A program made the translations under genes and the position numbers. A stretch of 64,000 bases of DNA from Paramacrobiotus metropolitanus (Eukaryota > Tardigrada > Eutardigrada > Parachela > Macrobiotidae), in the NCBI RefSeq assembly GCF_019649055.1, contig NW_026570236.1, forward strand, positions 496,001-560,000. The letters are read 5' to 3'. The notes under the pieces were generated by a model, which worked only from the letters and a program-made list of their open reading frames with translations, ran no database searches and was not told where the DNA came from. Shown here in pieces: positions 12,923 to 33,735 of the stretch (its first letter is position 1; each line of letters starts with the position of its first letter).

Positions 12923-14232
12923 AAGTATTACACAGTTTACAAAGGTCACCGGGAGATGGGTGTGGTTTTGTATTATTTTGTAACATGTATAGTATTTGCT
13001 TGGTGATAAATTATTCGAACTTGGTTCGTGAAGTGTACATGGTACAAGGTTGTATTATCTGCGGCAGATTCAATGTGATTTGTTAGACATTAGCGTCATT
13101 TTGTTGCGTGATGAAGTATTAAGACAAGTAATTAATAAAATTACACCGCATACACTATCGTGTATAGAACTTGCCAGAATCCTGCATTGGCAAATATAGG
13201 CGAAAACCGCTTAGTTGTTCACCATAAAGTGCACATATGAAGTATAGCTCAACTGGCGCTCAATAAAAGACGAAATATAGTTATGCACACCACAGAAATT
13301 ATTATTAATTTTTATAAAGATTTTCATGTTTTCAAACTTTGAAAATCTCCAGCAACTGTCGTTCATTGGTTTCATACGAATAACCGCCAAAAAACCAAAC
13401 TATAAACATACAAAAATGCAACACACGTTTCAGCTTGAACTGAATTTCTCGGTACGTCTAGGCATGGAAACCAGCGCAATACTTAACTTTCACAGGTACC
13501 TCCACACTGATAATAAAGCACCGTTTCATAGTGTTTCTTGCACGCAGCCATGCATCACAAAATCTCTAAGCTGTGCCGACCCTGAAATCGGTATAATATA
13601 ATCACTTCCGTCTGCGTTTCTGTGTGTTGAGGAATTACGCAGGCAGTTTCGTGGATAAATGACGTATCTGAATGACCTTAGCTGCCGACATTAGTATTCC
13701 CTGAAGAATTTTTGGCCTAAGCGCATGACAGCAATTTGCGATATTTAAATCGTAAGTGTCATGATTATCGCATGGCTAGTCTGATATTGTCTGGGTTCAA
13801 GCCGTCCCTGGAATGGTTCAACGTATTTGCAGCCGCGTAATAGCTGTAAAGAAACGTGTCTGCCCGATATTCACAGAATAGCAGACACCAACCACACACC
13901 ATAAAAATTCGATACATGGAAATGCATAAAGATGGTAATTAACATGTCATACTCGTATACTATCCATTCCAGAAACTTTACTACATCTTAAACAGATACA
14001 CCGTGTGCCGAACCGGAAACAAATAAACCCAGGTATAATTACAAAGATCTTTGGATTAACCCCATTATTATTTGGCATATTTTCTTACAAACTTCTGTAT
14101 ATAAAGCGGTATTAGACGGAAACTTAATCATATCATCCTTATGTTTCCTTTCCGATTTATACCGACTGTTAGTACTGTGACTTCTGCATTTCTTGTTTGT
14201 TTCACAAGTGTGAGTTTCTAAAACTGTATAGA
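12923..14232. other. Intergenic region after ARSB copy 2
   Basis: No gene is recognised. The first 350 bases contain the likely 3' UTR of ARSB copy 2, with aataaa at about 13134 and 13262. The rest has only short ORFs without motifs. Confidence 0.45.
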
Positions 14233-15471
14233 ATGGCGACGGTACGTGCATTTGTTTTTGGTATGACTGCATTTGTTGTCTGCTGTGCGATATTGGATGC
14301 CAGCCATGCCGCTACATGTAAGAAATTTTTCATGCTTTTTTAAAATTGTGTTAAAAAAGGTTGTTGTAGGTTATCTGTAAAATTATGTAAAAGCGTAGGA
14401 GTGTCGATTTTTCCTTAACTGCTTAGTGACGTTAAGGTCATTGTTTGCTAGCATTAAATAATTATTTATCTATTATTTGACGATACTTTCTATATTTGTT
14501 CGCCGGTATTGCAATTATTTTGTGTGTTTCGGTATTTTCAATAATTATCGAAATCTTCTATGCGTGGACTTATTTCCATATTCGTTCTCTAGCACAAATT
14601 ACGACTACAACTCCCGCGAAGCAGCAGACACAAAGTTCTGCGACTACAGGCTCACCGAAGCAGTCAACACAAAATCCGCTTACAGCGGGAGGGAATCAAC
14701 AGTGTTGCAGTAAATGGCAGCGATATAACGTTCCAATCTCTCCTTCCTTAGCGCCGCCAAAAGATGTCACTAAACCATGGCAGTAAGCATCACTTAGCTG
14801 GTGACCTTTATAAAAACGGTGATACGACTGGGACAGTGAGATCGGCGACACTATAAGCGCAGTGTATAATTACATATATATGTTAACTATCGGAAAAAAG
14901 TTTGTTATAGCGAAAAGCTTCACTTTATATCTTCGTGTTTTTGCGCTTCGTGTTTTATATCTTCGTGTTTAATATTAATCTCCTATTGTTTATTAGACAT
15001 GCGGTGCGAGTTGGAAACCTTTTGTTCCTCCACTCTGTACATCCCTTCGTTTCATTCTTCAATAACACGGTCATCGAACCGAAAACTACCTACAACCACG
15101 TTATGCAGTGCTTCAACTTGGTTAATCAAATTCTCAAGCAAAGCGGATGCACATTTAACAACGTCCACGATGTCCAAGTGGGCATTGCCAATTTCGCCGA
15201 TGCCGATCTAGTGGATAAAGCTTTCAACGATTTCTGCGCAAAAAACGGATGCTCGGGGGTAAAATACTTGATGACGTCTATACTGAGCTAGCCATAAATC
15301 CCTAAATAACTCAACGTAAAAATAATTATGTTTTTGTTTTGACAGTTCCCCTGGGCTGGTCACCTGCGTTCTGGAGGACCGTTCAAGCACGGGATCACGG
15401 CGGAAGTAGCGGTGCAAGCCAGCAACTGCGACTGGCCACAAAAAGAACGCGAATGCAGCTGTAATGCATAA
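14233..15471 (+). CDS. Secreted protein with RidA/YjgF-like domain
   Basis: Four exons join in frame: 14233-14317, 14593-14782, 14997-15258, 15346-15471. They total 663 nt, or 220 residues. Exon 1 encodes a clear signal peptide (AFVFGMTAFVVCCAILDA). Exon 2 gives a low-complexity Thr/Gln/Ser linker, then CCSKWQRYNVPISPSLAPP. Exon 3 begins HAVRVGNLLFLHS and continues with a helix and the pattern YNHVMQCFNLVNQIL, then VQVGIANFADADLVDKAF. Exon 4 has GHLRSGGPFKHGITAEVAVQ and a Cys-rich tail. The order (AVxVGNxLxxS, a helix before xxxVxxVxxxxxxxxD, then EVAVxA) matches the RidA/YER057c/UK114 fold. RidA proteins are normally intracellular enamine/imine deaminases of about 130 residues, so secretion and added cysteines are unusual. 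The exon chain is well supported; the RidA assignment is by eye. Confidence 0.75.
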
Positions 15472-16293
15472 GCGAAAAACATATCTTGCTGGACTTCCGT
15501 CTTATGTTTTAAACTCGAGCAACTGCTTGAAAACTATATAGGCCTAATTAATGCAGTAAATACATATTCCTATCTGTAATACTGCACACAGTAAAAATTT
15601 ACCTGTGCACTTTACTCTTAGCTTGGAAGTTTCGAAATTTAATGATCTGATACAGAATGTTATGTTTTAATTTTTAAGGTCTGTGTTAAATGCGTGAAAC
15701 ATAAAAAAGAGCGGAGAAGTGACATAACTGGGCAGAACTTAAATCTTCAACCAAAAAGCTCAAAATTTAATTAAATGCTATAGATAATGACATCGTTGAT
15801 TGTGCCAGCAAAACTGCATATTAGTAATAACTACGTATGACGTATGTACAAACATGCACAAGACGTACTGTCCAGCGTGCACAAAGGTGGACCTTATGTG
15901 GCGACAGTTTTTTAGCAGCTCCTCTTGTAGTGCAGTGGTATTTAATTGATGGAATCCAAAAAAGCTGATAAATAAACTACCCTGTATAAGTACTGTTTGT
16001 ATAGCCACGTCGAAAAAGATGCTGACTGCCTTTTCTGAAACCCTTATTCCAAGACGCACGTACAATGCAAAAATATTAAAAAGAGCTCAATTAACTTAAA
16101 AACCACGATGAAAACAAAGGAATCAATTAAATAACAGTGGGCCGAAAGCCGTATTGCTCTGAACTCTATTACAGACCAAATATTACAGACCATCTGTTAA
16201 AAATATGCCAAACGGCACCGGGCAGGAACTTTTAAACATTATCACGAAAATACGAGTAGAAAAAAATTTCACACGTATTCTATTAACACCGCT
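15472..16293. other. Intergenic region between two convergent genes
   Basis: This region lies between the 3' ends of the RidA-like gene (+) and the AHCYL gene (-), so it holds their two 3' UTRs. I see no further gene. The short minus-strand ORF around 15778-16065 shows no motif. Confidence 0.45.
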
Positions 16294-25083
<8,790 letters not shown>

Positions 25084-26072
25084 TACGCATCACTGAACAC
25101 TGACTAAACGGGGATTATGTGGAAACAGACACGGCACAATGACGATGATGATAGGAACAGTCTGCACAGCATACCATACCAGCGCACAACATCATGTCGA
25201 GCGTGTAAAGGGCCTCCGAAAAGCTGCTCATTCACTCCATGTCAATGGCGCTGTATATCGTGGTTAAGATGGATGTTGATTGTGGAGGGCAGACGAGAAC
25301 AGCCCCATCATCAAGTTGCATCCAGGGAATTGTCAAAATGTGCGAGGCATAACAATGAACATGGTGGGGGAAGAGAAAACGCTTAATGCGGCCTGACTGA
25401 TCGGTGGGGAATCGATTGAAGAGAATTGATTCTGAATTTTTGATGGGCTGTTTAGCTGCAAAACGATATATGACAATATGTTGAATAATAAATCAAATGA
25501 AAAAGCATCTGTTGAGTGTTGTGAAATGTGAACATGCCGTACAGACGGAGTGGAAACTGGAATCCCCAACAAATCTTGTTTGTTTTAAGGACCCGCCTAC
25601 CCGACGGCAATAAGCCATTAGCGAAGGGCTTCCGGTTGTTTGTTCTGCATAACAAACCACTGTAAAGTGATACCCAGGAACGATGACGATTGACGAACAC
25701 AGCAGTCATTATTTTATCTTTCAGATCCTTCTTAAGAATTCAACTGTGTCTAAGATTTGTTTAATTAGGTTACCTTGTGCAATGTGCAGTATTTAGCATT
25801 TCCCTCAAAATGCAAATACTTGTTTAAAACAAAATAATTAACGATAACAAGCGAGTACGTAAGTACTTGTAGTACGTACGTACAGTATATGAAATTAATG
25901 TTGGTAACTTTCCTCCGGTGGGGGAGGGCCGGCAAGAAAACAACCATAGAGCAATACTGCAGTACGACTGTCCGCGTCAGTATGAGCTTGGAGGTTCCAG
26001 AATTTTTTAAATGTTTTGCTGAACAATCGGTGCAGGTTATCAGGGCCAAAATATTTCATTTCGTATGGAAAT
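25084..26072. promoter_or_regulatory. Divergent intergenic region between AHCYL and TAF5
   Basis: The region separates two divergently transcribed housekeeping-type genes, AHCYL (-) and TAF5 (+), and must contain both promoters and 5' UTRs. I see no TATA box I would trust and no additional gene. ORFs present on both strands lack motifs. Confidence 0.45.
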
Positions 26073-28149
26073 ATGGATAAAGAAACACTAGCTTCTATTA
26101 TTACGTTTCTCAAACGTCGTGGTTTCAAAGACACCGAAGAACAACTCCGGCGCGAAGCGGGAGAGGAGCTGGTGCAGGCGATCGATGATGTGGACTTTTC
26201 TCTGGATGCCAGCACGTTTGGTTCCGCTGGATCCGTAGACGAACCATTGGAAAACGAGAGTGTTATTCACAATATCAACAAGGCCAAGGTGCACCATGGG
26301 CTGCCCAAGGAGCCGGATATTACGATCCCCGCGGATCTGGAGTTCTCCGAGGACGAGGACGACACGGAGGATGACGAGATGAAGGAACGACCCAGCAAGA
26401 AGCGCAAGATAACGAAGAAGGACTTCTTTGCACGGCGCTTTCGGGCAGATCCCAATGCGCCTCCCGCCAGTCGTATACCGTTTCCCCCGCTGTCAGATTT
26501 GGAGCGGGTGGATAAACTGAACGGATGGAAGGATGCATTGAAATTGGCACGATTAGGTGAGATCAGAAGCGAAGTTTCAAGTTTTTACTGAGATGCTTCG
26601 CTACGTAGTACGTATTTTGATTGTGGGCCCCTAATTTCTGATTGCCATATAAGTGCCTGTTGATACGATAAAGATTAACATTAACATGCGTTGTTAGTTA
26701 ATAAATTTTACGGAAAACAGTAATAATTGGTGAAATCATGAGTTGCTAATATTGTGCGTAGGTTCGGAACGTTTGGTAGGGTAACTTGGATTCGGAATGT
26801 GTACACGAACCTCATAGTTCTGTGATTCTCTAGCGGAATGAATTCTGTCGACTCCTCGTAGTGCTTGGTGTCTAATTGTTTACATTAACGGCATTAGATA
26901 TTTGAAGAGGCTTATGTTACTAATGCAAGACACGTAACCTTCAAACCACAACAAATGCAGTACCTACTTGTTTTTTAACGGGAACTGGCTTTTCAGATTG
27001 CTTTTTAATTTTGTCGTTTAGTATTGTTTGATTTGTGTGAATCTCCACTTAAAATTGTTAGTATGTTCGTTTGTTACCGTTAAGCTGTTAATAAAGTATT
27101 AAATAGTACTTTCGTTTTCAGGTTCAGACCGTCTGCCCTCTATTTGCTGCTTGACTCTCATGAATTCGGATGCATATCTCTGCAGTACATCTTTGAGCGA
27201 CGACTCTTCGCTGCTAGCAGCCGGGTTTTCCGATTCCAAAATCCGCCTGTTCTCTCTCACCAACCGCAAACTCCGCGCCATGAAATCCGCCACCGACCTG
27301 GCCGAAGTCGATCCCGAATCGGACGACGTGTTCGAGCGGATCATGGATCCGGCCAGTGCGACGAAGGAGAAAGTGTTCCACGCTGCCCACGCCGGATCCA
27401 TCTTCGCCAGCAGTTTCAGTCCGGACAAGCGCTTCCTCATCTCCGGCTGCGCGGACGGCTCCATCCGTCTGTGGAGTCTGTGGCAGTGGGCCAACCTTGT
27501 CAACTACAAATGCCACATGTACCCGGTGACGGATGTGGAGTTCTCCCCTATGGGCTACTATTTTGCTTCGTGCGGCGTCGACCGGGTGGGACGCATTTGG
27601 GCCACGGAGCATCCGTCACCGCTGCGCCTGTTGGTCGGCCACAGCGACGACATCAACCGCATCACCTTCCATCCCAACGCCAACTACGTCGCCACGGCGG
27701 CCGCCGACCGGACGGTGCGCATCTGGGATATCTCGTCGGGCAACTGTGTGCGCTACTTCACCGGGCATAAGGATGTGCCGCAGGCGTTGTGCTTCTCGCG
27801 GTGTGGAAAGTATCTGGCGTCCGGCGGACGCGATGGGATGGTGCATTTGTGGGATGTTGCCATGGCTAAGGAAGTTCTGGAACTGGAGCTGCATACCAAA
27901 CCCGTGTACTCGCTGGCGTTTAGTCGCGAGAATACGGTACTGGCGTCTGCGGGACACGATGGAATGGTGGGATTGTGGAACTGGAAGGGTTTATCGGAAC
28001 AGTATCAGGCGGATAATGTTTCCTTCGGTGCCTCGGGTTCCGGCGAATTCCTGATCAAGAGTTATCCCACGAAGAAGACGACTTTGTTTAATGTGCATTT
28101 CACAAGGCGTAACATTTTATTGGCCGTTGGGAAGTTTGGAGAAAGTTAG
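26073..28149 (+). CDS. TAF5: TAF5-like TFIID subunit lacking the NTD2 domain (2 exons)
   Basis: Exons 26073-26556 and 27122-28149 total 1512 nt, or 503 residues; human TAF5 has about 800. The start is the ATG whose product begins MDKETLASIITFLKRRGFKD, a LisH motif (residues about 5-33). A short acidic linker follows and then NINKAKVHHGLPKEPDI, which aligns with the segment that follows NTD2 in other TAF5 proteins. Next come an acidic/basic stretch (EDEDDTEDDEMKER, SKKRK), DPNAPPASRIPFPPL and LGSDRLPSIC, which are TAF5 signatures. The C-terminal about 300 residues form a WD40 propeller with repeats such as LISGCADGSIRLWSL and YVATAAADRTVRIWDI. The C-terminus VHFTRRNILLAVGKFG matches TAF5. The protein should scaffold TFIID and possibly SAGA. 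The roughly 130-residue NTD2 dimerisation and TAF6/TAF9-docking domain is absent although the flanking parts lie in one uninterrupted exon. Confidence 0.92.
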
Positions 28150-28932
28150 CAAGACTTCTCAGAGCTACTTTCCGGTGTTACGTTTACTGCTGATTGTTAT
28201 GTACGGATACCTATTCTGCTGCCGGTTTTCCTCCATGTTTAGCGTATGCTAGACTTATTGTTTTATCCTGTATATGTAGAATTTAGATTATGAAGATCAA
28301 GATCGCAGTTTAATGCGGGAACCTGAAATTATTGTAATATTGTGTGTTTGCTACTCTTGTTTTGCTGTACATTTTCTGGTGGCTTCTTTTCGAAGCCAGA
28401 ACTTACAGTTACGATTAGTTTAATGTTAAGAAAAAAATACGTACTGGTACGATGGCAAAGAAAACTCAATATACACGAATCCGAATAGCTATTGTTACTG
28501 ATTTGCGTAACACTTGACATCAGCTGTAAGTATTCTGAAACGGAGAGTGCTCAGTATTTTTCCAGGCATTCCTCTCGGAATACCAGGAACGAAAACGTTC
28601 ATTGTCGTGCCGTACTGATATTGATTTATCGATATACATAATTGTATCTACAATTAAAAGTATCTACAAGTAAAATTTTATTCTACGGTTTCTACCGGTA
28701 CTTCTGTATACAGATCAGTGAGATCACATATATACATACTAATACCGACATTGCAAAAGCTAATTACCAATGGCAGAACAAACAGAAAGTAAAAAACTAA
28801 TGTACAAGCTGAGAAAATTTGGAAACCCGCTTTGCGATAAGAAGATGTTGAAGCGGCGGCAAGTGTTTTAAACTTTAAAACACTGTACATTAAACTTTTT
28901 TTCACACGTACAGAACAATACTCTTTCCGGCG
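28150..28932. other. Intergenic region downstream of TAF5
   Basis: This holds the TAF5 3' UTR and the region upstream of GR-like gene A. I see no separate gene. A 5' exon of the GR-like gene could hide here, because its apparent N-terminus is about 60 residues shorter than that of its paralogue at 33736. Confidence 0.4.
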
Positions 28933-31606
28933 TTGCAGACAGCTTTCAGCAGTGCTCTTGGTCATGGGGCAGCTGTTAGCAGTAATTTAAAACAAACCCA
29001 TGGAAGACACCTGAAAAACAATCGTATAATTTTAGTGGCCTTTCAAGGGCTTACTTTTGTTGGTAATACTCTTGCCGGTGAAATCAAAAACAGTTATGTA
29101 CTCTTATCGCAGTTCAATATTTTTACGATTTTAAAGGTGGGCGCTCGTTATTACGCAAATGTTCACGGCATATTGATGATTGTTGTGTGGAATATAAATG
29201 TTTCATACATAAGTACTGCTGAACTATGTTCACAGCAGGAGCTCATCCCATTCATGTCAAAGGTCACGCTCCAAAAATCTAATATGCTCGCGGTCTTTTG
29301 GGCTATTATTCCTGTTGCAAGCGGTCTGATCGGGGAATCTTTGGGAAAGAACGGTTTTGCGGATCATTTTTTTCATTTTTCAAACAACAGTACGTACTGG
29401 GTAACACCGCGACCAATGTTTGGATTCAGCCGTGAATTATCAATTCAAGTTATGCCCTGCGTCGGCGTACCGATTTTCATTGTACTTACAACTTTACAAT
29501 ATTCTTATTTAGGCGTTCCGTATGCCAGACTAATAAGTTGCATGTATGGGATGCGGACCTATCTCGAAACCATTCATGGTATATTCGCTGATTCATTCGT
29601 TGTTGACAATGAAAAAATAATTCATGATCATGATTATCTCCGAAAGTGCAGCCGCCTGTTTAGGCTGAATCGGAAGATCAGTCGGGGTTATGGTGCCTTG
29701 TTGATAATTAACAGCTATCAGTCTGTAATTGCCGGGCTGGCACTTAATGGAATAGCATTAAATTTTGAACCGCATAAGTTTCAAAATGCGGATCTTACAT
29801 TTGTTTATTCTATCCTGCCTGTGTCGGTCCTTCTGACGTTGCTGTCATAAGAGTCAACCACAAAGTTAGTATCATACTGTAACAGTGGCCTAGCTGGCTA
29901 CTGTTCTAGTGGGGTGGCGATCAGCCTTTACCACGATTAAACGGCTGTTGGTGTGAAAGGTGGCACGGCCGGCAACGATGCTGGCCGAGGACGCTCTTAC
30001 AGATGTAACGCAATTACACAGGTGACTCCGATTGGGATGACGCTAGTTCATCCCAAGCGGTCAAACGCAACAACGTAACTCAAGGCATGTTTAATGACAA
30101 GGGAATCAAGAACGCAGCAAGGTTGTAAGCAAGGGTTTCAACAAGAGGAACAATCAAGTAGATGCAAGCTGTAGCAAGCGAGTGTCAAGACTGAATTCTA
30201 GAAATTCATGAGAAAGGAAACTAGCCGGTAAAGTGGACACAAATTCATAACGCGATGGAATGAATCATAACTGGGCGGTCTTATCGGGTGTACAAATACT
30301 ATCGCTACATTACTGTGCATTAAAATGTAATCCGCGCTGCTGAAAGTGACCGGCGGTGCATAGGTACTAGTACTGTACCGAATACGTGTACACACAAGAG
30401 CCCTTGCGCTTTCGTGCACTCCCAAACAGTTAGAATTTTTATCGAATGACGTACATACATCATTTTTGTAGACAAAATTAATGGATATATACCTTGATGT
30501 CAAAACCGTTTGTTTGTCCAACATCCGGTTGCATGGTGAGCTGCTCATGTATGGGTGAAATAAAATTCGAAGCAGTTTAAACACAAACAGGTGCACCAAA
30601 GTCTCATTATAGCTGTAGACCGATTATCTTCGAATTTTACATACAGAAATTTTTCACATAGAATTTTCCATACAGAAATTTTTTTGCTGTACATGCTCAT
30701 AAGTAAGTGAGAGATCATTTTTTTGGACGCTTGTTTGTATTGAATCTGATTCGATCGAACTTTATTTCGCCCGTACCTCACCAACCGGATGTTATGCTCA
30801 CAAACAGTTTTTATGCCAATGCGAGCAAAATTACAAATCATATGGCTACAGAAGGTCATAAAATAATGCAAAAAAGTGTAAAGTGCGAACACAAACTAAA
30901 AACGTGCGCGAAAGCGGAGTTCCCGTGCATGTACACGTGTCTGTACCATATATCATTGTACCGTGTCACTTCCCTTGCTGACGTTTAGGGATAGTAATGT
31001 TATTGTGCTAAATTTGGCAGTTTAATTTGTTTAAACAGTTAACTGCTTCGTTTCTGTAGCACAAGACCACCGTATAAAATTGTGAGAATAATGTCTCCGG
31101 TATAGCGTTCGTCTCCCTTATAACCCCTCCCCTTCCTTATATGTCTTCCCTTATGAGCTTTCGTCTTTGTTATAACCGCTTTGTTTGCCGTAGGTGGATG
31201 ATATACTGGAAGAACTTAAAGACATCAGGGACAGTGAAGTGTACAGTGACGCCGTACGTGCGCAAATTCTGTCAGGAATTTACTGAATGCACCGACTCTG
31301 ATCTGTTCATTAACGATTGCGGAATAAAGATTACGGCCTGGCGCAGATATCCGGTTTGACTTTCTTTTATGTCAAAACAGAAATACATGAAATACAGAAA
31401 TACATATGTCAAAACAGAAATACATGTATGAAAAATATATGTAGTTCAACCTCAGAATTTATTCGCTAATCGTGTATAATTCATTGCAGATATGTGCGAT
31501 CTTTATAACCTCTTCTGTTGTGCTTATCCAGGTCAGCAACAATATAGTATTTTTAGCGTTCCAACTGGCAGTGGCAACTGCACCTTCAGTACCGCACCTT
31601 GCATAA
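28933..31606 (+). CDS. Gustatory-receptor-like 7TM protein A, frame disturbed near the 3' end
   Basis: A 305-codon open frame (28933-29850) encodes at least five hydrophobic segments. It is clearly similar to gene B at 33736: both share GNTL(A/T)(G/S)EIK, the segment LKVGARYYAxxHGIL, GLIGE, RPMFGFS, and NADLTF. Two further exons align with gene B: 31194-31353 and 31490-31606 (ICAIFITSSVVLIQ, the last TM helix). In the ancestral frame, exon 1 needs a shift just before its end (stop at about 29848) and the middle exon is 160 nt instead of 162, so the gene looks broken. An unusual donor at 29844 (gtcata) would restore an open path, giving exons 28933-29843, 31194-31353, 31490-31606. The family assignment rests on topology, the C-terminal exon layout and the paralogue. 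The apparent start is also doubtful. Confidence 0.6.
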
Positions 31607-33735
31607 TAATATATACATATGTCCAAATCCGGGTCCACGAACGAGCAGCCGCAGCTTTGCAATCCTGGCAAATTTAAATGCTTCGTGCAATGTTTCGGTT
31701 GTATTAGGATCGCTTCATGGCAATCATGTGTAATTATTGCCATGACTCCATCGATCAGCTAGATATGGCGTACAAAGTGCGCAAGAGTTTTTAAATTTAA
31801 AATGGATGCTTTTAAACAGGATGTTTGTGAACATCTAATTAAAAAGCGTCCATTTTAAATTCAAAAAGTCTTGTGCGCTTTGTACGCCATATCTATGTAG
31901 ATGCCCGGTTTGTGTTACAGAAACGATATAATATCGATTGTACCCGTTCATTTGCCTTGGGCTAGTCGCCGTGATTTACATACATAAAACTGGTTCTTTT
32001 GATAAGAAATTTACATGACAATTCATGTTTACACTTCACACACTTGCTAACGACTTTAAAAGGATTGCAATGAAAGGTTAGCCGTTTGGACGATGATTAT
32101 GATCGAGAAGATTTTAATTTTTTTATCCAGGTTAATATTTTCTAGTTAGAACATACTAACCCGGTTCTACGGCAAGCAATTTTTGACGTGCTTTAGACAT
32201 CGTCGGAGCACAACACGCCGTCTTTAGAGCGGCATGTTTCAGTATACTTATGGAGCCCCTTTTTATGTACATTTACACGTCTAATATACATGGTCTACGA
32301 AACTATATTATGGCTTTTTGAAACTCAAAAAACAACCATCCAAAGGACATCTTTTGGATGAAGAAGACATGGGCGCTTTTTTCTCGAATAGAACCGGGTA
32401 AGTTATTGATTTTCCGCTCTATTCAACCACTTTGAAAATGAAAATTTTTTTTCAAGGTCACTTGAAGATTTATCGTTCTATCGGCACCGGTACCGGCATG
32501 TGTGAGTGGGGGGAGCCGATTTTTTTAAAATCAAAATGCCTGTGGCATGGTTCTAGCCGTGCTGAATCGAATGGCGTTTTCAGTTTTTTCTAATTCTCTC
32601 TAGTTTTTCTGATCCAGAGTTTACGGGGTTGTTGTAATATAGATCTTGTTCCTTGATGTGCCGCAAATAACACACTGCATTTCATTTCATAATTATCAAA
32701 GCTTCAACCGGACAGTACGGCACCAAAAGTATTCTCCGCTTTTGAATCAAAACGTGTTAGCATTTTGTCTTTAGCGTTACCAAACGGTTTAACGGGTGGC
32801 AAAGTGCCCCAAAATTGCAACTGCATTACCACGAATAACAGCAGTGCCGCGGTTCTGTTTCATGAACGAAATCCAACACGCTTCTTCCGCAAATAATTCC
32901 TTTAGCATTTCCGGTAATTTGATTTTTTGGATGATCTATGTACGTACGTAATAGTATATTGCAACAGAGCCTATTTGTCAACGCCGCATGATGCGCTGAC
33001 GCGATGGTGCTGTTTACAAAGCTGCAAATGTTTTAGTTGCATTTTCGTTCTTGTGAAAAACAAAACTTAAACACACCGATGCAATTAAATCAATGATCTC
33101 TGTAAAGCATGCATTCCTTTTTAAGGCAATGTTCTTAAATTATTATCGTGTTACTGCTAAGAATATGTGCTATGTATTTTCTTCTGCAACGCTCTTAGAG
33201 AAGTTTCCTTTATATTTTACCATTTGATGCCGACATTTTGTTGACTTTAGGTTAGATTTCGTTGAACAGTTATACGCGCGTGTGAGTTTTGCAATTTGAT
33301 AAATTTTGTTTAAATTAAAATTTAGAAAATTATTACAACGAATATCTGCGTGCAGATATTTAACAATTCCAGACAAGCATCTGTCATACCTTCAAAAACA
33401 TCGTGATATTGGTTTCGTCACCTGCTCCGATGTTAAGCGATATCGATGACGGCTGCAGCCGGAATCGATTACCGTAGCAATCGTATTTAAACAATAGAAA
33501 TATTCCCTTGCAACCTGCATTAAGTCCACCTTGAGTTTTCTTGTGTATCCAATGTTGTTCCCGAAGCCCACGAAACATTTGTACGCGTGTTGTGTCGTCC
33601 ACACTTTTATTGACGTGAATACTGACTGCTGTAGTCCTGGAGAGGTCATATTTTACGTGCGCAAAAAATTCACGGTACTGGACTCTGATCTGCGCTCATA
33701 GATTACTAAACACGTCCCTTTAGATTTGGTTAACC
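31607..33735. other. Intergenic region between the GR-like genes
   Basis: Apart from the MITE at 31762-31893 I see no supported gene. A minus-strand open stretch at about 33402-33640 has a good acceptor (ctccag) and donor (gtatga) and a Gly/Cys-containing product, but no partner exon was found, so I leave it unannotated. Confidence 0.4.
31762..31893. mobile_element. Fold-back MITE, 132 bp
   Basis: An almost complete palindrome. Left arm 31762-31812 and right arm about 31843-31893 are inverted copies with about five mismatches, separated by a loop of about 30 bp. The outer ends read GATATGGCGTAC and its complement. TA flanks both ends (31760-31761 and 31894-31895), consistent with a Tc1/mariner-type TA insertion. 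It has no coding capacity. Confidence 0.75.

Noticed and set aside
27214-27957. Long ORFs on the opposite strand and in other frames of the TAF5 exon
   Set aside because: Shadow frames of the GC-richer WD40 coding exon.
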